A DNA stretch of 64,000 nucleotides, taken from Nigrospora sphaerica (lineage: Eukaryota > Ascomycota > Sordariomycetes > Amphisphaeriales > Apiosporaceae). How positions within the stretch are numbered: position 1 is the stretch's first letter; the number at the start of each line of letters is the position of its first letter. The notes beneath the pieces are model-generated. The model saw only the letters and a list, made by a program, of their open reading frames with translations, ran no database searches and had not been told where the DNA came from. Where the stretch lies: assembly GCA_018287875.1 (NCBI GenBank), contig JAGVVL010000015.1, positions 1,674,001-1,738,000 on the forward strand. Reading direction: 5' to 3'. The position numbers and the translations under genes are program-made. Below, piece after piece: positions 20,911-30,826 of this stretch.

Positions 20911-21916
20911 CACATTGTGGGGGGTTTGTTCCTATTATGGGCATAGAATTGGGGTCATGGGAGGGCGGGAACCAAAAAAAGGGACGGACGCGGGTGGCCA
21001 TCTCATTCCACGCGATAAGGGCGGCGAACTGTCTGCGTTGCATGATATCCCTTGGGCTATTCTGCTCGGCGTACCGGTGATTATTACACAAACAAGGACA
21101 TGCACCCATACGAGAAATGCATTCATGTTTGTAGATGGACAGGTTCCAAGAGGGACGGGTGGAGATACCTATTCTCATATACCTCATTCTCATATACCTC
21201 ATTCTCATATACCTCATTCTCATATCACATACTACATACCTAGGGTTTCCTACCCCGCAAGATGCGCATATCGACCCGCACCCGCACTCTTCTCTATGAT
21301 AAGCAAGACTCTGCTTGCCACGAGGCGTCAGTCTTATCTACGTCCTTGTTGCCGGAGCCGGTCCATGCCTGGCCTTGCCAAAGCCTTCTCACCTAATGCG
21401 ATCTGCCAACAGCCCGACCCGGTGTATCCTGTAAAACACGAAGCGGCAGAAGAAAAGTGAGTGAAAAAGAAAAAAAAAGAAAAAAGAAAAGGCGCCCAGC
21501 ACCTATAGGAAACCTTTCCATGCCACCCCTCAAAAAGCCCCTTTCCATGACACGCTAGAAAAAAAAAAGCCTTTTCCATGCGACGGGAAAAAAAAAATCC
21601 TACGACGCTAACTCCCACGCTGGCCAAAAGAACCCATAACAAAGAAAAAGAAAACATCGAAACACTCGGAACGCCGATCCCGTGCCGAAACGGGGTTCAG
21701 CCTGTTCCCGCTTTCAGCTTACACACGGACGCTCGCCCCTGTCCTTCCGCGTCTCCGGCCCGTCTCCCTCTCTTCCCCGCGGTGGGGAAGGAGATATCGG
21801 GGGATCGGGCAAAAGGGGAATATTGGGGGGGGGAAAGGGTAGTAAGGTAAGATGATCAAGATCCCCCGCCCCCTTTTCCCCCCGTCCCCTCAGACGGCCC
21901 ACCCACTCATCATCGC
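20911..21916. other. Convergent intergenic region, 1.0 kb
   Basis: This region lies between SCAP (+) and the small Cys/His protein (-). It contains a 15-bp minisatellite at 21171-21225 and A-rich stretches around 21465-21600. No coding gene is seen. Confidence 0.5.
21171..21225. repeat. 15-bp minisatellite, 3.7 copies
   Basis: The unit ATTCTCATATACCTC is repeated perfectly three times (21171, 21186, 21201), with a ten-base partial copy to 21225. It lies 260 bases downstream of SCAP. Because 15 is a multiple of three it creates a spurious repeating peptide on the minus strand. Confidence 0.95.
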
Positions 21917-22228
21917 TTACCGGCGACGACGGCGGTTTTTCTTGGTGGCCAGGGCAGCGGCGGTGGGGTGTTGGTGGTGGTGGTGGTTCTTGGCGTCGAG
22001 GGCGGCGGCTGCGGCGACGGCGGCCTCGGCGGCGGCGGCGGCGGGCGCGGGCCACTTGCGGTCGGGGAACCACATGGCGCACTCGTCGCAGGGGGCGGCG
22101 AGCCCGATGGTGTGCCAGACCTGGCGGCGCGGGCACGGCGTCTGCGTGAAGTTGGCGGGCGTGCAGAAGCGTGCAAAGGTGAAGTGCACGTGGCTGCACG
22201 CGAAGGCGTGCGCGTAGTACTTGCACAT
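21917..22228 (-). CDS. Small Cys/His-rich fungal protein, 103 aa
   Basis: The first 50 residues have a metal-binding look: Cys at 2, 11, 22, 32, 47 and 50 and His at 7, 13, 15 and 39, in MCKYYAHAFACSHVHFTF and PCDECAMWF. I recall similar fungal hypothetical proteins that begin MCKFY and share the TPCP and CxxC pieces, with no assigned function. The second half is low complexity: an Ala run, a His run (NHHHHQH) and a basic tail (KKNRRRRR). The stop at 21917-21919 lies inside a GGTAAG word that could be a splice donor, so a further 3' exon cannot be excluded. The leader on the minus strand is long and CA/CT-rich. A zinc-binding role is inference from the residue pattern. Confidence 0.7.
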   Translation of the reverse strand: MCKYYAHAFACSHVHFTFARFCTPANFTQTPCPRRQVWHTIGLAAPCDECAMWFPDRKWPAPAAAAAEAAVAAAAALDAKNHHHHQHPTAAALATKKNRRRRR

Positions 22229-25200
22229 GGCGGCGGCGGCGGGCCTGCGGTGGAAAGGGAGGTCGGTAGTGTTTCCGGCACCGTGGAGGCCGCCGTGGGC
22301 GTGGGTGATGTCGTTCGTTGTTGTCTTTGTGCGTATGCGTGTGTGTATGTGTGTATGTGCACCGGTATGAATGGACGGGCCGGATGGTGGGGAACGACGT
22401 AAGGGATGGAGGGATGGAGGGTTGGCACGAGACACAAGGTTCGGCGATATCCTCTCTTTCATATACACACTCTCTCCCCCCTGGCTACGAGGGAAGGGAG
22501 GAGGGGGAAGCCGGCGGCTTTCTACTCGTTATGACGAGCTGGAGGACGAGGGCACGGGCGTCAGGCGAAGAGAGAAGGGGTAGGGTGGTTGATCACGATG
22601 AGGCTCCGTGGCGGCCGGCCGTTGCTATCGGGGAGGGTGGTGTGTTTGGTCTAGACACCTGAGCCCGGCGTCGTCTCCAGACGGGAGCAGGCGCTGGGGG
22701 TTGAGACAACAAGACGCAGGATGCGAGTGATGGCAAGCAGCCGAGAGAACACGTTGTCTCGGGGGACGGAACGAATCGGGCAACGACAGAGGACGGGCCG
22801 GGACGTGCTTCTGTTGCGGTTGCTATTTGCTTGATCGTCAAGGAAGAGTGAAGGGGGAGGAGGGTTGTTCATGTCAGTTTTTTTTCTCGACACGGGAACG
22901 GCGGTGGGTGGGCAACCCCCAGGGGCCGGATCAGACCGGTCGACTTATACGTATTATGTGCTTCTTTCGTCGTGGTCGAAGGGGGGCCGGCAGACGGACA
23001 GGCCGCTTGTTTGCTGGCAGACCGATATCAAGTCCCATTTATAGAAACGCCAACCTTTTTTTCCATCACGCAAACACCGACATACGCGTCTGTCATCTCC
23101 GTGGGACCCCTGGACCTGGAAGCACATCCTCCATGTTGTAGTACCTGGTGAGGCCAGGAGCCGTCTATCATAAGGAGTTGAAGCCTAACGGCTATGTAGC
23201 AAGCCTATCGCCGGTTTGGCAATCGGTCATGTCATCCATTCGGACGACAGCCATCGCTCCCTTGACTTCTCCGTTCGCGCAGGGGGGGCGTGTGCGTGTG
23301 TGTGTGTGTTTGTGTGTGTATGCGTCTTGGGGGAGGGTGGGAGGGGGGAAGACCCAACAGGGCGTGTCTCGCTACCGGGACCTTGGGCCAGTCATGGATC
23401 TCTTAGGTTGGTGTGGGGGTCAGGACCGTGAGTCGACGAGCTGGACGCAAGGCGAAACAACGGCAGGGAAAGGGTGTGCTGGACAGAATAGGCAGGCATA
23501 TGGTTCACAGCACAGGGTATCAGGGGCCGAGGGCGGATCAGGCACACGAGTCCCTCACCTGGTTCCTCTCCGGCCCTCCTTCAACGCACCAGAGGAAAAA
23601 CAAGACAACTATTGCCGGGGCCTGCAGGCACCCCCAGACGCGCCGTGTCTGATTGGGTCGACGGTGGTCGAAAGGCGTGTGAGCAAGGCTTGCATGGTCG
23701 CCCGCTCACGCTGCCGGAGGAGGAGGTGGGCGAGACTAGTACGCAGTAAGCAAAGGAGGGGGGGCAGGCAAAACCAAGGACGGCGATGGGATGGGCCCGT
23801 AACGGCGTATGGCAATGGGCGATGCTGATGACGGAGGGACGGTCAAATGATCGGGCGCTTTCGGAACCCGGCAGACCCGTCCAAGCTGCAGGAGAAAAGA
23901 ACGGACAGGCAGCAAAGGCGCCTGAGACGTCGAGAGGGTGGTAGAGAAAAGCGATGCGGTGGGATACCCGGGTGGAAATGACAACGGCGATGCCAGCACA
24001 TATGGCGTTTTCGGGCGCCAGCCCAGCACCGGTCGTTTTTTTGGTCTATCTCTCTGTCATCCCAGTCACATTGGAGGGGCCGAAGGAGCCGGCGATGAAT
24101 GCCAAGGGCAGCGGCTGTCGCATATGACCCCTGTGGCCACGGTTCTGTCTTGTGGAGGGCCGGGTCCGAGATGGAGAGGGACGGGGGGGCCCATGCATTC
24201 TAGAAAAAGCGGGAGGGGACAGCACCACGTTGTTTGTTGTGCGTCGTCGGATGGAATCGTGGTAGGGTGAGGCCCGTTTGTCGACGGTGAATCAGCAGCT
24301 TGCCGGCGCGACGCGACAACAGCTGCTTGCTCGCATGAGATGGATGGATAGGACTTTTCTCACCGCCAGTCTTTTGCTGCTGGCCAGCGTGTTTGCTCAT
24401 CTCACGGCTGACTCCTCGACGGGCTGCAGTGGAGCCAGACTCGGAGGACATCGATAACGATGAGCCCCCCCCCCTTCCGCTTCTCCGACGGCTGTGCGTG
24501 TGCGCGGGTGTTGCGTGTTGCGTGGGTGTATGGGGAGTATGTATGTATGTGTGTGCTGTGCAATGTGGTTTGGTTGTTTTTGGGGCAACACCACTAACAA
24601 CTACAACACCACCACTGGCCTGCGGGTTGGTGACGATGCTAGGGAATTCACCCCGGCCGGGGAAGGCGCGGAAGGCGGAAGGCGCGAAAGGCGGCCGCAT
24701 ATATCGAGGCCGCGCGCCACAGATACACATGTGAATACACACTCGACCACACAGTAAAAGACGGTCTTTCTTTCTGTCTGTCTCGTGTGTTTGCGTGTGT
24801 GTGTGCGCGCGCGCATGCGTCGCCATCATCACATAGGTTGTTTAACGACCTTGCCGAATTCGTCCATGGCTCGAGGATCGGTGAGTGAGGTCATCGGGCG
24901 GCGAACTTTGTGTTGCGCTGGCACCACATGCCACACATGGAAGCGCCATAGATTCTTCTCTTTTTTAGTTCCCGCTGTGGGCAGGCATTCTAGTCGCACA
25001 CAGAAGAATTAATGTGGGTGGCTGGGTGGACTCGTACCGGAGATAGCCATCATTCTTCACTACCGACCTACGACTTCAGGCACTACACAGTAGGCAGCAA
25101 TACTAACTTGTAATGGACGTGCTTGAAACCGCGTCGGCCCACGACGTACCGTCATGTCCCAAACAAAGAATACATAGCCGGGACCCGGTGTGGTCGGTAA

Positions 25201-26087
25201 TCCCGCTCTGAACTAATATACCCCAGATCCCACCGGGATGGCTATGGCCCATTTCTCGTCAAATGTCTTTTAATGTCCATTTGCAATGCGATTGCAACAG
25301 CACCACCAGTCTCATGTGGTTGGAACTAAGTGCATAAGTAAGTAATATACATAGACATGCTGAGCCGACATGTGACCCTTGGTATGTGTCCCCGTCAGCC
25401 ACATCCTTTTTTTTCGCGGCGGGTGAGACAAGCTTCGATCCGCTGCGGCAAGAGACAAGAGACAGTTGCTACCAGCGTTCGGCGAATACACCACGCGACT
25501 GTCGACGACAATGTTGTGGTCTTGTCGGTGCGTCGTACAAGAGCCGGAAGCCCACCCGTGTTCCCATTCATGTCCTACCCGCAGGGACACAGGCGGCTCC
25601 CCCCATACCGCTCATTTTCCTCTTTCGTTCGGCGGCCGGCAGGACACGCTGGACGCCGGGGATGACGCACGACGCGCCGGCAGGCACAACGCGTGAGCGG
25701 TCTCAGCTGAGACGGCGCAGAAGGAAAAGACGGCGGCCGGGAAAGCAAAGTCCTGTCTTGACCAGCGGATGCGCGCACTGGACCGGGAGCCGAAGCGTAG
25801 TGAGTTTCCACGCCACTCGGGCTCCATTCCTAGCCACGAGAATCCTTCGTCCACTTTGGACATACAAGCGGGAGGTCCTTGTCGACCGGCTGGCAACCCC
25901 CCCGGGGCGCTAAATAGGGACTGATGCTGTCGGAGAATTTGCATCGCCCGGCAGGAAGGAACGAGGACGACTATGAGGTAATCCTAGTACAACTAGCCTG
26001 ACAGCCTTAGAGAGATAGAGAGAGAGAGAGAGACTCAGTTGCCAGGACGGGTTAGAAGAATGTGGTGTTGAGTATCCCATCTACTTC

Positions 26088-26137
26088 AAGTACCTATCTA
26101 AAGTAAGTAGGTAGGTAGGTAGTTTACTTAGGTAGTG
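26088..26137. repeat. TAGG/CCTA-rich patch
   Basis: Four tandem copies of GTAG in the run AAGTAGGTAGGTAGGTAG are flanked by inverted TACCTA and TTAGGTAG words, so the patch can form hairpins. Similar TACCTA/TAGGTA words recur in other spacers of the window. Confidence 0.7.
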
Positions 26138-27052
26138 AAATAGGGAGGAACGTGCAAAAGCAAGTCACCTTATCCCACGATGGCGGATCATCGTCCATCC
26201 ATCTCATCTCCCTCGGGTTCTGTTTCTTCCCAGCCCGGCCTCAGGCCCTGCCTTCCCTTTTCGTCCCCTCGCTGTTCCTCCATGATGGCATCGAGCCTGG
26301 GGCCAATTGACCACTTCTCACCGAGCTCTTGGTCTCGGTGGCGGCGGCGAACGTTGGGTGCTAAATGCCCGGGGTTCTCTTCTCCCACGGCAATAGGCGA
26401 GCTGAACAACTCACACCTGCATGCGAGGCATCTGCATAGTCTCAACGGCGCTCGATGCCATTCGTCTGCCGCGCCACACAACCCTGATTGCGACCGGGCT
26501 GCAGTAGCCGGAAGTGTCATCATGAAGTCGACGCCCCCGGGGACCTTAATTAGATGCATGGAGGCCTTGATATCCATCCATATCCTGTATGCACGCCTCC
26601 TACATATTTACAGGGCTCTTGACCACGCGCATACACACATATGCACACATACGCACACGCATCCAGACTGACGTCCTGGCCCCCATCGTCTGTACCTTTC
26701 TCTCTCTTACCAGCCGCCTGTTGCCTCCTCCCTCGTCTCGTCCCGTCTTCATCTCGTCTCGTCTCGCCGACCCCTGCAGCAAAGCACAGCCGGCTTGACC
26801 TCCCCCGAAGACTCACCCGCGCCCTTTGACGCCATCGTATCCCCCCCGGCCTAGCCCTACGACTTTCTACACCGGCGCCTACACTCATCCAGGCCCCGGG
26901 TCCACTGCCGTTCATGCAAAAGACGGCAGCCACACCTGCAGCTGTCCTTACCTCGGCGTCTGAGGGCCAGCCTTGTCGTACGTGATATAGCTTCCGGGGT
27001 CATCTCTTGTTGCTGCTGCGTCGCCTGCGCGCATTTTGCCAGTTACTGACTG

Positions 27053-27172
27053 CCCTTCCCTCTGTCTCTCTCCCCCCACCCGCCGTATATCGTGGCCCTT
27101 TCTCTTTCTCTCCTCCCTCTCCCTCTCCCCTCTCCCTATCCCTCTCCCTCTCCCCACCCTCTCCTTCGGGTT
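27053..27172 (+). promoter_or_regulatory. Polypyrimidine tract in the long leader of the 14-3-3-like gene
   Basis: About 120 bases are almost entirely C and T on the plus strand, with several CTCTCCCT repeats. Pyrimidine-rich tracts are common in promoters and leaders of filamentous ascomycetes. The distance to the ATG at 28677 is 1.5 kb, so its assignment to this gene is tentative. Confidence 0.4.
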
Positions 27173-27567
27173 CATCCGGTTCTCAGGCCTCCTTCTGGTC
27201 CCATTACTTCTCAGGTGTTGAAACACTGACCCGCCAACCCCGGGTTTCTGCCAAACTTCCTTCGCCTTCGCCGGGCCCCCTTCCCACACCAACTAACGCC
27301 CCTGCTCCACATAGTGCCTGTCATTATCCAAGCTCGCTAGATCCGGGTAGGCGGTTGACCTCACACCGCCACTGGCGAACTAGGCCTTTCAGCTCCAAAG
27401 AGCCGGTTTCTCAGGGTCCCTTTCGCGCCAGCCTGTCCGGGCTATCCCCGTCGCACGTGGCCATATCATACACTATATGACTGCCAAAGGCCAGCGATAG
27501 TTTGTCGGCTTCCCGCGACGACGATATGTTTCCTCAGTAGACGTAGAGGCTCCTCCCGACAACCTTG

Positions 27568-27604
27568 TCGCCGCCGCCGCCGCCGCCGCCGCCGCTGCCG
27601 TCGC
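27568..27604. repeat. CCG trinucleotide repeat
   Basis: About ten near-perfect CCG/CGC units lie in the leader region of the 14-3-3-like gene. They are outside any supported coding exon. Confidence 0.8.
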
Positions 27605-28471
27605 CCTCGCGTCCACGCCGAATACCTCGTCTTCCTTTGCCCCGGGGGGCTGATCGCTCGTTCGCCTATTTCGCCGCCCCTAAACTGGTCTTCCTTTTGG
27701 GTCCTCGGCAATATCATCTTTTTGGTCAGTAACGCGCCAATGGCCGGCCTGCGCAACCCCCCCCGGTTACCGACCAACCACCGCCATTCACCCACCCGTA
27801 ACGCGCTGACTGACCATTGATGATTTTCAGCGTTCTGTAAAACCCCGTACTGCACATAATTCTGCCTCTTTTGACGTTTGGGATTGGATACGGGACGCGC
27901 ACCCCCGACACGTCAATTCGCGCCGCTGCAGCCCCCCCTCCGCGCGCGCGCGCTTATTTATTCATTCCTGCCCGGGCTTTTTTGAACGTTGCACTTGTCG
28001 GGATTGGCGCCGAAACTCCCCTTTCCCGTTGGGCACTTTTGCACGCCCGGCTGTCACTCGTTAGGTCTCGGCGTATAAGTCCCTCGTCTCACGACGACGT
28101 TGCGTCGTCGCGTCCTCTTGTCGGCGCCGTTGGAAGATAAAACCCTCTGTCCGGGGCAGGACCTCGTCCTTCTCATTACGCGCCTGGCTACCCGCTGCCG
28201 CCGTGACAGACACGAAGCCAGCAATCCGGAGAATATATACCTCTGTCTCTCCATCTCGTTGCTGGCGTGGAGCTACCATTCAAAGGTCACAACTTGCGGT
28301 AAGCCACCTGTTTTTGTTTGTTTTTTTTGGGGTTTTTTTGCTTGGGTTTGTTCGTCAAATGGATTCGCCGGCTCTTGCATGTGCCGAAGAACTGCTTGTT
28401 CCCATGCGCTATCCTCGACCCTTTCTCTGCCAGCGAAACGTGGCAGAGAAACCCCGATGTGACGTACGCGT

Positions 28472-28496
28472 ACACACACACACACACACGCATCCT

Positions 28497-28526
<30 letters not shown>
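28472..28526. repeat. (AC)9 and (AG)14 microsatellites
   Basis: An AC run at 28472-28489 is separated by eight bases from an AG run at 28498-28526. They lie 150 bases before the ATG of the 14-3-3-like gene and inside the candidate leader intron. Confidence 0.9.
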
Positions 28527-28528
<2 letters not shown>

Positions 28529-28676
28529 CCGTGTATGACATCCACAGCACCCCCTTGGACACACACGCATGAGCCCGCTCATATGCGCTTTTCATCAGCT
28601 CTTCATTCCCGTGTTCCGTTGCTGACGATCTGAAAAGTGCAAACACCGGTTCGGCCCTGCTGTGGTTGTGGTCTCC

Positions 28677-29642
28677 ATGGCGTCTTCCGAGGTCGACCAA
28701 AAGTTCCTCGGCCAGCTCGCCCGGGCGGTGGAGCCCAAGAATGCCCTGCTCTCATCGATGCTGTACAAGCTCTTGGGCCTCTCGATCAACCTCGCCAGCC
28801 ACTTGGTCAAAGCCAAGAAACAACGCCGGTTGGATACCACGCGCATGACGCAGTCGCTGGAGCTTTACTTCCACATCATATGGCTGTCACGTGAGGGACT
28901 CGTTATGTTGGAGCAGTACGTCCTGCCCATGGTCGGCGACTACGTCGAACTCAAGGTTCTCGCCTACAAGCTTCGTGCCTCCTTTTATCACATATTCGTC
29001 CTGTTTCACAACCAGCCGCCGGTCTCGACCTTGGGCATCTCGAGCCCCGAAGCCATGGCCGCCGCCAAAATGGCCGCCGCCTCGTACGTGCGGCACGACA
29101 AGGGCAAGAATCTCATGCGGGAAAGCGGAACGGCGCCGACGACGGCTCGGTCCTCGCTGCAGCCGACGCACCCGCTGGAGGGGGGGCCAGTCAACCCGCC
29201 GCCCGGATTCGGTCCCCAGCCGGCCGAGGCGGCGGCCTCGTTCCTGCTCCCGCCAGCCGACTACCTGCCGACGGCCCACCAGTACTTCCGCGAGGCCATC
29301 ACGCTCGCCGATACGCTGCTCTGGGGCTCGCACTCGCTGCGCTTGTCGGCCAAGACGGAATACGCCGCGTTCTTGTACGAGTGCGTACACGACTACGACG
29401 GCAGCCGGCGCTTGGCCAAGGACACCATTGCCGAGGTATATGAGGCCTCCGAGGGAATGGACGACGACATGTTCAATGACGCCTGCGAGCTCGTCACCGT
29501 GCTCGGCAAGATGATGAAGCGCGGCCTCGGCTCGAGCAACCCCTCGCGCACCGGCGCCTACAGCCCCGCGACGACGGTGGCGACGCACCCCGAAAGCGTC
29601 GCCACCGCCGTCCCCGTCGCCGGCATGGAGAACCCCATCTAA
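28677..29642 (+). CDS. Divergent 14-3-3-like protein, 321 aa
   Basis: This is a single exon from ATG 28677 (context CTCCATGG). The product is helical throughout and follows the 14-3-3 order: an N-terminal dimer-like pair of helices (KFLGQLARAVEPKNALLSSM), a central helix VLAYKLRASFYHIFVLFHN that corresponds to the K/R-Y phosphopeptide-binding helix, and C-terminal helices (YFREAITLADTLLWGSHSLRLS and EYAAFLYECVHDYDGS). It is ~75 residues longer than a canonical 14-3-3 because of a low-complexity insert at ~residues 120-200 rich in Ala, Pro and Gly. The usual RYLAE motif reads FYHIF, so canonical phosphoserine binding is questionable. I recall similar proteins annotated as 14-3-3 family in other filamentous ascomycetes. 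It is convergent with the Myb-like gene. The family call rests on eye-level similarity. Confidence 0.75.
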   Translation: MASSEVDQKFLGQLARAVEPKNALLSSMLYKLLGLSINLASHLVKAKKQRRLDTTRMTQSLELYFHIIWLSREGLVMLEQYVLPMVGDYVELKVLAYKLRASFYHIFVLFHNQPPVSTLGISSPEAMAAAKMAAASYVRHDKGKNLMRESGTAPTTARSSLQPTHPLEGGPVNPPPGFGPQPAEAAASFLLPPADYLPTAHQYFREAITLADTLLWGSHSLRLSAKTEYAAFLYECVHDYDGSRRLAKDTIAEVYEASEGMDDDMFNDACELVTVLGKMMKRGLGSSNPSRTGAYSPATTVATHPESVATAVPVAGMENPI

Positions 29643-30826
29643 GACGGCCCTCCCGGCTTGGGCCAGACGACGCGTGACGGGAGGGCCTACGACGACGGTT
29701 ATCTCGACGCGGCCGTCAAGGCACCGCCGCTTCCGCCTCTTTCCCGCAGGATCGACTTTCGTTGGACTGGATGCTCGACCTCTTGAAGCTCGGTGTCACA
29801 GGAACAGACAGCGGAATGCGGCGCCGCCGCAAAGTCCGGTTTGCCGCGACGAGAAGGGCAATCTCCGGAGAAGCGCCGCCACACACGAACGTCACATGTT
29901 TGCGCTCGCATAATTTTATTCCCCAGGGCCCGGCCTCGCCAATGCCGAGGCACGGACCTGCTTTGGACAGCCGCCGTCGCGATACACCCCACGCAGGCTA
30001 CGACTTTGGGATGTCGATCGATACCATAAACGTTGGCAAGGAGCCCCCGAAACGTGGGGACAGATGGAAACTTGGCTGTCGATTACCGTTGTTTATTTAT
30101 ACCTATATACTTGGCGTGCGTAGTGCTGGGGGTATTTTTTTTTCGCGTCAGGGAGGGTGCGGATTGCAGTTTCATGATACCCAGGTTCGTCGCTTGATTT
30201 ACGCTGGGGGCGCTTTCCCTCTCCGGCAAATTTTTGTTTTAGTAGGGGGGCTGCACTTTCCCCCCAGCAGGGAGCCCAAGCCCACGATTTAATGGCGAAA
30301 GCATTCCACGCGTTTCCTTTTCCTCCTTCAGTTGATGGCTTCTTGTGCCGGTCTCGGTGACGTGTACGCGGTGTTGTACGGGTGGGGATGACGCTATCCA
30401 AGACAAAACGGGAGAGGGCAGCTACCATTTACGAACAGGCATATCTGATTACAGGAACGTCACGTCATCGAGAGAACGAACAGCTTGCGCATCGCGGCAG
30501 AGCAGGGCTTCATCGATTATTAGGATGAACTAACGGGCTCAGGCAAATACTATATCTCTACCCAGCAACCAGGGGACCAGCAACACGATGGTCGGGAACC
30601 TTGGCGTCCCCCTACCTCGTTTAGGCTCATCTGAATGGCAAAGAGATTCCTTCTGATCCGATACACGGCAGGCGAGATCCCGGCATGGGGAGGAACCAAA
30701 CCAACGTGCCGTCAGGGCAACGGCGGAAGACCAAGGACATCCAACCCCGCGATGCGGAGACGTACCGAGGCCCAGCCAAGCCCGAGGGCCTCGCTCTGCG
30801 GTTCGGGGATCCGGCACCCGTCTCGT
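29643..30826. other. Convergent intergenic region, 1.2 kb
   Basis: This region lies between the 14-3-3-like gene (+) and the Myb-like gene (-). Short frames only, with no domain. It probably contains two 3' untranslated regions. Confidence 0.5.

Larger units (their letters stand above)
22229..28676. other. Gene-poor divergent interval, 6.4 kb
   Basis: The interval separates two divergent genes: the small Cys/His protein (-) and the 14-3-3-like gene (+). It is rich in GT/CA, GA and pyrimidine tracts (22.3, 23.3, 24.5, 24.8, 26.0, 27.1, 27.6 and 28.5 kb) and has a TAGG-repeat patch at ~26088-26137. Frames of 160-226 codons exist but are low complexity and overlap on opposite strands. A candidate 5'-leader intron for the 14-3-3-like gene runs from GTAAGCC at 28299 to an acceptor near 28638. 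Undetected non-coding RNAs are possible. Confidence 0.45.

Noticed and set aside
21171..21225. Repeat peptide RMRYM on the minus strand
   Set aside because: It is produced by the 15-bp minisatellite, which lies between genes; not a protein repeat.
23148..24832. Frames of 226 (+) and 210 (-) codons
   Set aside because: They arise from GT and CA runs and have no recognisable family; no splice pair links them to a known motif.
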